Positions 13,215-22,165 of a stretch of DNA of 64,000 nucleotides are shown one piece after another. The DNA is taken from positions 1 through 64,000 of the forward strand of contig JABTTQ020003024.1 in the NCBI GenBank assembly GCA_016081115.2, read 5' to 3'. A program made the translations under genes and the position numbers. The notes under the pieces were generated by a model that searched no databases, was not told the origin of the DNA, and worked only from the letters and a program-made list of their open reading frames with translations. Origin of the DNA: Rehmannia glutinosa (lineage: Eukaryota > Streptophyta > Magnoliopsida > Lamiales > Orobanchaceae). Positions within the stretch are counted from its first letter, which is position 1, and each line of letters starts with the position of its first letter.

Positions 13215-15570
13215 TAAACTAGGAGTGACCAAATAGAACTGAAAGGGGGTTTCAAACTGGAATAAGAACCATTGACAGAAATTCGGTTCCAAAATCGGAA
13301 CCAAAACCGTACATGGCGGTTTTGATTACAGTTTCTTGGTCTCAATAATCATGGAACCAACAATTTTAGCGTTCGAACCGTTGATGGAACTGGGGTTTTT
13401 TTTTTTTTTTTTGAGGAAAATGGAACTAGGGGTTTTTCAAGGTGAAAAATCATGATTTTGTTTTTGGTAAAAACATGCTAGAAGAAATGTTAAATGTTTA
13501 TTATGACTATTAATCCAGATCCTTTTCTTTTTTTTTTTCCCTTTTTTTCTCAACTGAAATTGATAAATCGTTTTCTTAAAAAAATTCAAAAAATTATCAA
13601 AAGAGAAAAAATGGTTCTCAGAGATCCGAGAAGGGTGATAATGTGAAGTGTAGAAGGGGGTGAATAGACTTTACCAAATTTTAGATTTTAGTCATTTTAA
13701 ATCGTAGTTTAGTCACAAGTCGGCTTAGTCTTGATGAGCGGACTTAGTTGACCTTCAAAGATAGAGTTAGCTACTCAATGACTGACCGAAAGTGTTGATA
13801 AGATAACTCACCTGATTCAGTTAACCTTTTTAAAAATACAACAGACTTGGTTTTTCAACGGAAGACTTTCACCTTTTGATTAAAATATGTTTTCAACACT
13901 TGTTTTTAGGTTCAATTATTATCAGTAGCCTTAAGCAAATATATCAAACAATAGATAAGATATGCAAGAATTAAAGTGCTAAATGTAAAAGACACAGATC
14001 AATTTTTATAGTGGTTCGAGGATGAGATAATCCTCTAATCCACTCTTCTCTAATCCCTGGAGGTAATCTACTAAGTAACGGTGATTTCGTTACAAAATGA
14101 TGACAATTCGAGACAGCCTTGATCACACATCTGGCTTCTCCTAGGACTCAACCTTTTCACAAGATGGTTGTCCTACTACTTCAGCTCCTTCAGATTTTTG
14201 GATTTGATCACGCAGCCTCTAACAAATCCAAAGCTTTGGTTCGAACTGGAACCTTACTACACTTCCTTCAACTTTGGATGAGTAGACAGACCCCTTTGTC
14301 TTTCAACAAATATTTTCCTCTTCAACAATTTGAAGTTGTCTTTCCTTCACTAAGTGTGTTGGATCGATTTCCTTCGAATGTGTCTATTGCTTGTAATTCA
14401 TGACTTTCTTTCAGATATATTCCTTAGCCTTTTATAGTAACTGTTTGAAAAATGTATCCGTTGAAGAAATAGATGCATTTTTCAAACTACACTTTAAGGT
14501 TGTTGACTTGCCTTGTCTTACAACTTTTGATGTAGACTGATTCTCGAATTAATGCTCTGCAACCTTGCCTGAATCTCTGCAGGTTTGCAGGAACATCCTA
14601 TTGGTTCTTAGCTTTTTGCACTCTTTCAACAAAATAACTTTATTGTCTGATCGACATGTTCTACTTTTTAGCAAACATTTGACTTTGTTTGACAAACGAG
14701 ATCTCTTCCACTTTCTTGAGTCCTTTTTCTTTCGCTTAACCCTTAGCAGTCATCTATACTTATCTCGGAGTGAATCAACTGTCAAGTCAAAAGTCAAAAG
14801 TAAAATCGGTGGGCCAATTTGGGAAGCCAGCCCGCCAATAAAAATACACTAAAAGTACGGGTAAAAATCGGATTGTTGGCCGGCGTGTCGAGCGAGGCCA
14901 AAGCAAAGTGTGTAATCGACAATTTAGTCGGTTTGTTGACGAGACAACTTTTTTGGTACTTGATCGATCCTTCATTGATGCGATCGGGCCAAGGGGCTAT
15001 CCCAAGCGGGCCTTTTTCCTTAACCTTTCCCTTTGGGCTTTCCATCCGCGTCGCCACTCATGGACTTCCCATCTCTCGGAAGTGGGTTTCATGCCTTTTC
15101 CCCACACTCGAACCAGGACCTCCAAGCTAAAGTGCGAGTTCTCGTGAGTGTGGGGAAAGGCATGAAACCCACTTTCAGATGGAAAGCCCAAAGGGAAAGG
15201 TTAAGGAAAAGTCCCGTTTGGGATAGCCCCTGGCGTTCATAAAGAACACTCGGATGACACACAATAGGGTTTTCACTTCGATCTTCAATCAACTTCTGCA
15301 ATCTTCAACTTGGCTGCTTCGACTCAACTAATAGAGCCCTATCTATTACATAGTTGATTTTATGTTGAGAATGGGGATGTCAACTTCCTAAACTAAGTTT
15401 TACATATCATTATAAAAATCTATTATAAATAAATTTCCCAACAGGTTCCGACAGAACTATGGAGAAACCGGGTTTCGATTTTGGCTCCATAACCATGAGG
15501 CTCCGATTCAGATTTTGGTTCCTCATTTTGGAAAATTAGAACCGCTGGTTTTGGAACCGTGACCACCCCC
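13215..15570. repeat. Composite repeat region with split GGTTCC-rich element
   Basis: The two ends (about 13220-13420 and 15445-15568) are rich in GGTTCC/GGAACC and related phrases in opposite orientation. They look like the two halves of one terminal-inverted-repeat element, with GTGACCA near each end. The middle (about 13640-15444) begins TGTGAAGTG, ends CCCAACA and resembles LTR-type sequence, but no partner LTR or target duplication was found. No protein family is recognisable. The short ORFs at 14119-14852 and around 15000 are not convincing. Confidence 0.4.
14992..15233. repeat. Long imperfect inverted repeat (hairpin)
   Basis: The left arm (about 14992-15108: AGGGGCTATCCCA..., TTCCTTAACCTTTCCC, GGGTTTCATGCCTTTTCCCC) is repeated in reverse complement on the right (about 15149-15233: GGGGAAAGGCATGAAACCC..., GGGAAAGGTTAAGGAA, TGGGATAGCCCCT). 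The left arm has about 35 extra bases (15047-15080) that would bulge out. This palindrome explains the cluster of overlapping ORFs on both strands here, which I do not accept as genes. Confidence 0.85.
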
Positions 15571-16849
15571 ACTAATAATAAGCTAAATTTGGATAGGATC
15601 TAATCTAACATAGGTACATCGTACACCTAAACCTGGCCCAATGTATAGAACTTATCCATCTCAATGGGCTTTGCTTGAAGAGATTGAGATAGTTTGTTAA
15701 ACGGACCGGGCTCATTCTAATTCGACTCGGCCCATCAGGCTGCCCGCCATCAAATGCAACCACACCCGATAATCTTACCGCCTGAAGGCCCGAAAGTCTT
15801 CAAATAAAACCTGCCTTTTCTCTATCAAGTCTCAGTTAAGGGAAACCCAATTCAAGGTGAATTTTCTTGATAATAATTGTTTAATTCAAAGCTGAAATTG
15901 TGTTTATTTATGCGTCTTTATGCATACGAGTAAACACATGTATATGAGTTTCATGAACTGAAGTTTTGCACGCATAATTTGATGTAGTGGTCTATATTTT
16001 TAAGATTTAAAATGATGTGCTCAAAGATCTTAACTATTTTCGGTTACCCTTTTTTCTGGTTAATTTTGAGGTGATTTTATAGGTATATTGGTTTGATCAG
16101 GTAGATTGGTTTCTTTATACTAAGAGAAATTTGGCTTTCTACTTTAAGCTTCACAAGCCGTATTAGTTGATGTTCTTTCCTCATCTGTGAATATAGTAAT
16201 GATAGAATTCAGTTTATATATACATATACATATTATTTATATTTATTCACCGGAAACCTCTGCTGTTATGGGATACCTAATTACTCAGTAAGCAAGTTGT
16301 TACTGACCAAAACGATAATTTTTTTATTTAATTTTCTGCTAATATTCTTTTTTACCTAACTGCCTTGCTTGTGCAATGGGAATCAATTATTATTTCTTAA
16401 GTAGTTTGATCTTGGCAATTCTTGTTTTGCAAATTAAAATCCCATGTTACCTTTTATGTTTGAAACTTATGTGTATCAGTGTATGCATGCTTGCAAATGC
16501 ACACGTGTACTGGGACGGCTGGTGGCTTGTAGACTTGCCTGGGTTTTCTTTCTTGATTAGGCAAATGGGGAATTAGAAAGATGGTCATCTTTCAATGTTG
16601 TGCAACCGCATGCATGCTAGGGGCACTAAGTTATGTACTACCGCATTCCGGTGCACTTAATTGCAAGCCAGAAATGCGAAGTGCGGTATTGTTTCAAGTA
16701 TGTGTCTGTTTTGTGTATCTCATGGTAAGTATTGTAAGAGTGCTTCTATTAGTAGTTTGCAAAGGCTATCTGTTCATCTAACTTGTTGATAGTGATCTGT
16801 TCTGGAATGAGTTTAAAATTTCATCTTTGTTGATGCATTGCATCAAATT

Positions 16850-17045
16850 CATTGTTCTAAAAATCCACGTTTACTCTCAATTAGTTCCCGCCTAGACGCT
16901 AAAGTCCCCTTGTTTGCCTACGTTTTTCTTCCGATTAGACCCCGCCTAACCCTGTCCAGGTCCCGCCTAACCTCGCCGAGGCTCTGCCTAGGTGCTAGGC
17001 CCTAGTCTACCGCCCGACTAGCGCCTAGCGCTTTTTAGAACATTG
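16850..17045. mobile_element. hAT-like MITE, about 196 bp
   Basis: The ends are inverted: CATTGTTCTAAAAATCC on the left and CAATGTTCTAAAAAGCG on the right (reverse complement). The interior is dense in CGCCTA/TAGGCG words and contains the phrase CGCCCGACTAGCGCCTAGCG, also found in the MITE at 25589-25920, so the two belong to one family. The flanks (GCATCAAA and GCACCAAG) could be a decayed 8-bp duplication. Confidence 0.65.
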
Positions 17046-17124
17046 GCACCAAGTACATTTTTCTGATGTATCTTGGAGATTTAGCTATCAACTTTTTGAG
17101 TTTTTATCAATTTTTGCATGTCAT

Positions 17125-17298
17125 CAGGGGCGTAGCCTTGTGGTGTTGTGGGGGGGTAAATTTTTGAAAAATTTAATTATTCTATGTATATTTTTGTTTT
17201 AAATATTAATTTTAGCACTAAAATATGTATTTTCTAGTAATTTAGCCCCCACAAAATTAATTAGCACCCCCAAAATTTAATGTCTAGCTCCGCCCCTG
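17125..17298. mobile_element. hAT MITE, 174 bp
   Basis: The terminal inverted repeats read CAGGGGCGTAGCC (left) and CAGGGGCGGAGCT (right, reverse complement). The flanking 8-bp duplications are CATGTCAT (17117-17124) and CATGTTAT (17299-17306), one mismatch. It is non-coding and lies in the presumed leader intron of the DnaJ gene. Confidence 0.82.
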
Positions 17299-17650
17299 CA
17301 TGTTATGTTGTCTTTTGAAAATATTTCTTCTAATAGATATTCTTTTGCTTCATTTTAATGCTCTTACTTTTGTATATTGCGCCCATGCACTTGTCTTTCC
17401 GTAAAACTTCTTTTACGATTGTAATCTTACATATGAGGTGATGTAAACTGGGAAGTTGAATTAGAAAAAGAGAAAATAGTTACATCCATAAATACCTATG
17501 CTTTCTAAAACTAGGAAGGATTCGATGGATTGCAGACTTTGAAAGTACTGAACGATCTGATTTAAATTCTCAACTTCAAATAGAAATTTCCCAGTCATTT
17601 ATTTTGCAGTTCATTAATGAACTCTGGAATGTTATGTATTTTTTCATTCC

Positions 17651-17822
17651 GGAATTGCCCATACTGATTACTTGTTTATATCTTCCTAATTAGTAACTGA
17701 TGCCAACTTCAACTATAAAATATTAGCACTATTCATAATGGAATTGCCCATACTGATTACTTGTTTATATCTTCCTAATTAGTAACTGATGCCAATTTCA
17801 ACTATAAAATATTAGCACTATT
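17651..17822. repeat. 83-bp tandem duplication, period 89
   Basis: The block beginning GGAATTGCCCATACTG at 17651 is repeated at 17740 with, by eye, a single substitution (AACTTC against AATTTC). It sits just upstream of the acceptor-like TTTTGCAG and the DnaJ start codon, so it appears to duplicate the 3' end of the leader intron. Confidence 0.85.
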
Positions 17823-17885
17823 TTCAGTTTTGCAGTTTAATTTGCTGGTGGAATTTCTCTTCTATATTACTGAAATAAAATCATT

Positions 17886-20800
17886 ATGTTTGGACGTGCT
17901 CCAAAGAGAAGCAACAACCTTAAGTATTACGAAATCCTTGGTGTTCCAAGAAGTGCAAGTCAAGATGAGCTCAAAAAGGCCTATAAGAAAGCTGCCATTA
18001 AGAATCATCCTGACAAAGGTGGAGATCCCGAAAAAGTAAGGATTTTTCTTTCATTGCGTAGTTCATAAGATGTGAAGTGTGGATGTCTCTCTCCGTTAAC
18101 AATTAGAAATAAGTACTTCTCATAAGAAAACACATAAATTATGGGATTTTGCAGATTGATTACCAACTCGGTGTAACTGACCTTAACTCTCTTTTTTACT
18201 CTGAATCAGTTCAAGGAGTTGGCTCATGCATATGAAATCTTGAATGATCCTGAAAAGAGAGAGATTTATGATGAATATGGTGAAGATGCTCTTAAGGATG
18301 GAATGGGAGGAGGCAGTCATGCACATGATCCATTCAATATCTTTGAATCTTTTTTTGGTGGTGAGATAGCTCATTCCTTTTCCCTTTTTTTTTTTTTTTT
18401 CTTTTTTGAGGGGAAAGAGGGGTTGTAGTTCCTAATATATTATAGAAATTAATTTTGTGGATCAATTTTATAGGTAGCAGAGGCCCCAGAAGCAGAAAGA
18501 GACAAGATGAAGATGTCGTGCATCCATTAAGAGTTTCTCTAGAGGACTTGTACAACGGTACAACTAGAAAACACTCTATTTCTCGGAACATATTGTGTCC
18601 CAAGTGTAAAGGGAATATCTTCTCATGCCCAAATCTACCCACGGTTCAGTCTCTAGTAAATAACTCAATTTTGATGCAATTAATGATGATCTCTTATTAT
18701 TTTATTTGTTATCATGTTCGTTCTGTTGTGTTTATCCTGAACCAAGCATGACTTTGAATAATTCGTGGTAAGTGCTCCCTTGTCAGTGTGATTACCCTTC
18801 TCTTTGTGGTATCTTTAATGGACTTTAGAAAATGTGAATCATGTAAAATATCATTTTTTTTTTTTATGATCTCAATTATGTAGCTCTTATACAAAAATCA
18901 CACATTTCTGTTCTATGACCAATGATTTATTTCCCAAGTCATGGACTACTACTAAGGATCAGCAAGATTGAGAACGTCAAAAGCAAAGTTTGTGTATCTT
19001 ATGCTAGTCTATCTAGCTAAATTCTTCAATCTCTAGATTTTCCAACGTTCAATCTCTATGACCAATGTTTTTTTGGGATAATTACAAAACCCCTTTGGAT
19101 TTGGGCTAATTACAAAAAAATCCAGAGATGTTTCAAAATTACAAAACCTCCTCATGTTTGTTTTGAAATGTTTGTCTTTATGAAGTAGGAAATGTAAGAT
19201 TTTAATCAAACCTCAAGGTTTCATTTTGCAATTTAAAAAATCTCGGGCTTTTTTTTTGTAATTAGACCAATCCTTTTTTTTGTAATTATCCTTTTTTTAG
19301 TACAACTTGAAAACTATTAGTTCAATCTCATTTGGACAGGATCTTTTTTCGGATGCGTTGGCTCATTTGCATCTTTATTCATTTTTTTTTTTCTTTTTTC
19401 CTTTGTTTGTTTGTTCGGGTGCAGTTTCTATTAATAATGTTTTTCTGACATATTTTTGATGCATTCTAAACCTTTCAGGAAAGGTTCAAAGAGTGGAACC
19501 TCTGGGAGATGTTATGGCTGCCAGGGTATTGGAACAAGGACAACTATCCGACAGATAGGACCTGGCATCAACCAACGCATTCAACACGTGTGTTCTGAAT
19601 GCAGAGGATCAGGTACTTATAGAATTGTTTTAATGTTTTCTGATTTTCTAATTTCAAGTGCAATGAAAAGGCGAAATCGAACAAAAAGTTGGTAAAAAAT
19701 ATGAATCTACTATGATACAGGAGAGCTCATAAGCGAACGAGATAAATGCCCTCAGTGCAAAGGTAAGAAGGTTACACAGGAAAAGAAAGTACTAGAAGTG
19801 CATGTGGAGAAAGGGATGCCACATAATCAGAAGATAGTGTTCTCAGGAGAAGCTGATGAAGCTGTAAGTTGAATTAATTCTTGGGATAATCACAAAAACT
19901 ACCCTGAGGTTTGTGGTAATTAATAAAAAAACAGAGAAATTTCATAATCACGAAAAACCCATGAGGTTTCATTCGGTCTTACTTTTTCCCTTCATAAGAA
20001 GTTTTCTCAAAACAACCCCTTATATTATAGAAATATTACAATTAGCCCCTTAAAGTTAAGGCAGAATAGTTTTTGTAATTATCCCTTAATTCTTTGGCAG
20101 CAAGGTTTTTCTTCTTCTCATCTTGTTTTCTTTATCCTTTTTCGAGGCTGCCCAGTTTTTTATTTTTTGGTCATTTCTCATAGTTTTGCTCTTGCACAAA
20201 GATATACATCAGATTTTTCATCCTTTCTTTTTGTATATCATTGAATACATCAGTGGTTTCACTTTGTTAGACGATCTGTCTGAGCTCATTTTTTCATATG
20301 GGCTTCTTTGCAGCCTGATACTATCACTGCAGACATTGTTTTTGTGTTGCAAGAGAAAGAACACCTCAAGTTCAAACGGAAATCCGATGATCTTCACGTC
20401 GAATACAACCTTAGTTTAAGAGAAGCTCTTTGCGGGTTTCAGTTTGTCCTAACTCATCTCGACGGGAGGCGACTTCTAATCAAATCAAACCCTGGCGAAG
20501 TCTTTAAGCCTGGTAATGGTTTGAATTTCCTTGTGAGGATAATTATAAATTCTACCCTTGTGGGTTTAACTTAATGAAAATAAATCCAATTATCTTTCAA
20601 AATTATAAAAATCCCTGACATCTATTTTTATTTACCAAATTGCACGTATTGAGAGGTAATTTGTAAAACAAATACATACCTTAATGGGTATTTGAAATTT
20701 TAAAGGGATAATTACGAAAAAAACCCCTTAAGGTTCATGCTAGTAACAGAAAAAACCAAGGTTTTTGAAAATTGCAAAAACCCTGAGATTTGATTTGATT

Positions 20801-21453
20801 GTCTTTTATTTTTCACTTCATAAGTAAAAAATATTCCAAACCCCCCCTCCCCCCAATATTTTCAGTTACCCTCTTACATTTAAGACATAATCAAATCTGA
20901 GGTTTTTTTTTAGTAATTTTAAAACATCTCTGGGTTTTTATGTAATTAGCCCAAACCTCCGGGTGTTTTTGTAATTATCCCAATTTTAAAAGATAACTGG
21001 AGTTTTTTTTTGTAATTAAATTAAACCTCAGGGGTAGTTTTTGTAAGTATTGCTTTCCTTGTACATGCGACTTGATTATTTCATGGGACGTAAAAAAGAC
21101 ATGTGTTTGTTGGGTCATAATTTTTTGTAGATTGCTACAAGGCAATAAATGACGAGGGAATGCCACACTACCAGAGACCATTCATGAAAGGACAGCTAAT
21201 TATCCATTTCAATGTGGATTTCCCTGAATCTGGATTTCTTTCTCCCGAAAAATCAAGAATTTTGGCGACAGTGCTGCCAGTGAAGTCCGTCAAGCGCTTG
21301 TCTGATAAAGTACTCGCCAGATGTGAGGAAACCACTTTGGTTGATGTCAATATTGAGGAAGAGATGAGGCAAAAAGAGCTACGAAGACAGCGAGAGGCAT
21401 ACGATGAAGATGATGAGCCAACTGTGCATCAAGTGGCGTGCAACCAACAATAA
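17886..21453 (+). CDS. DnaJ homolog, type I (A-class), Hsp40 co-chaperone; seven coding exons
   Basis: Predicted exons: 17886-18035, 18210-18360, 18474-18612, 19479-19612, 19721-19863, 20314-20512 and 21131-21453. Together they encode 412 residues, close to the roughly 420 of plant ANJ1-type proteins. Type-I DnaJ proteins deliver clients to Hsp70 and stimulate its ATPase. The order is complete: J domain (residues about 13-75) with HPD at 41-43; a short Gly/Phe-type linker ([12 protein letters not shown]); four zinc motifs ([32 protein letters not shown]); and client-binding domains with [22 protein letters not shown] and INDEGMP. The tail CNQQ is a CaaX-type box, suggesting farnesylation and membrane association as in plant ANJ1. 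The start is chosen at MFGRAPKR, the family N-terminus. All junctions are GT-AG except after exon 3, where reading through the zinc motif requires a GA donor at 18613. The gene may therefore be mis-spliced. Confidence 0.88.
18613..19478 (+). other. DnaJ intron 3 without a GT donor
   Basis: Exon 3 must end AAAGG to join GAAAGGTTC in exon 4 and give CPKCKGKGSK, but the intron then begins GAATATC. Homologous junctions would predict GTAATATC, so a T appears to be missing. The acceptor (CTTTCAG, 19472-19478) is normal. Two upstream GT dinucleotides exist: 18604 (GTGTAAAG) and 18606 (GTAAAG). Confidence 0.75.
19075..19291. mobile_element. MULE-like MITE in DnaJ intron 3
   Basis: It starts GGGATAATTACAAAA and ends TTTTTGTAATTATCC, an inverted pair, with internal repeats of phrases such as TTTGTAATTA. 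Flanking T-runs make the duplication unreadable. It shares its ends with the elements at 19883-20085 and 20705-20981. Confidence 0.7.
19883..20085. mobile_element. MULE-like MITE in DnaJ intron 5, 203 bp
   Basis: The ends are GGGATAATCACAAAAAC and, in reverse complement, GGGATAATTACAAAAAC. A perfect 9-bp target duplication TTAATTCTT flanks it (19874-19882 and 20086-20094). Nine-base duplications are characteristic of Mutator-like transposition. It is non-coding. Confidence 0.85.
20705..20981. mobile_element. MULE-like MITE in DnaJ intron 6, 277 bp
   Basis: The ends are GGGATAATTACGAAAAA and, in reverse complement, GGGATAATTACAAAAAC, flanked by a perfect 9-bp duplication AATTTTAAA (20696-20704 and 20982-20990). 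Neighbouring stretches 20530-20700 and 20990-21045 contain similar phrases and may be older copies. Confidence 0.85.
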
Positions 21454-22091
21454 GGTTTAGGTATATTTTTTTTAAATATTATGTCGCACATTATTTGATT
21501 ATGCTCATCTTATGCTACAAGGGAATTAATAGCTTTCTTAGGGTTAACTTGGTTGACTACTTTTTAGGGTTGAATAGTGATAAATACAAAATATACCCTT
21601 AGTGTTCTGTATATTAAAAAAAAGTTACAGGTATCTTTCAAAATTACAAATACCCCCCTGTAATACCTTAGGGGCTATTTGTAATTTTGATAGATAAGTG
21701 CATTTGTTTTTTTATAATTCGGCTATACCTTAGGGGTTCAAATCTCTGCTCCATCAAATTGTTTGTGGGGTGCGTGTGGATTCGATTCGGGGAGAGATCG
21801 TTATTAGTAGAGATGGGGTCGAACATAATTGTTCTCTTTACCAGGAGGATCACGGTTGTACGTCGCCAGACCGTCGCCGAACATCGGCAGATGCGTGCAC
21901 ATCCGCGGTTTACCTTGGCGACAACAATGAGGAGCCGGAGCTGTTGTCCTCAGGTATAGTCAGGCGTAAGCCTGGTAGCTGAGTTAAAAAAATGAAATAG
22001 AAGGCTTAGGGATGAACCGTTAGACAAGTGGTGGCTTTCTTGTCATAACATGGGGAATAATGAAATAAACCATTTGCAAGGCATTATTGGC

Positions 22092-22095
<4 letters not shown>
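21454..22095. other. DnaJ 3' flank, no further gene recognised
   Basis: This stretch contains the presumed 3' UTR and a decayed relative of the intron MITEs (about 21580-21690). A GC-richer part (21830-21960) has overlapping short frames without a family signature. Confidence 0.5.

Positions 22096-22130
<35 letters not shown>
22096..22130. repeat. TA microsatellite at the LINE 3' end
   Basis: About 17 TA units directly follow the LINE's last coding stretch on the minus strand. It may represent the simple-repeat tail some plant LINEs have instead of poly(A). Confidence 0.8.
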
Positions 22131-22134
<4 letters not shown>

Positions 22135-22165
22135 AGGAAAAACCAGTAAAATATAAATAAAAAGC

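Larger units (their letters stand above)
15830..17885 (+). promoter_or_regulatory. Probable 5' UTR and leader intron of the DnaJ gene
   Basis: Inferred only. A plausible donor (TTCAAG then GTGAATTT, around 15856) is followed about 2 kb later by a plausible acceptor (TTTTGCAG ending at 17835), 50 bases before the DnaJ ATG. Long leader introns are common in plant chaperone genes. The interval also contains two hAT MITEs and an 83-bp tandem duplication. No TATA box or heat-shock element was confidently placed. Confidence 0.35.

Noticed and set aside
14787..15301. Cluster of overlapping ORFs on both strands
   Set aside because: They are explained by the hairpin at 14992-15233, where the same open sequence is read in both directions.
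16376..16781. Two small + strand ORFs before the DnaJ gene
   Set aside because: Hydrophobic, cysteine-rich translations without domains; they lie in the presumed leader intron with normal intron-like composition.
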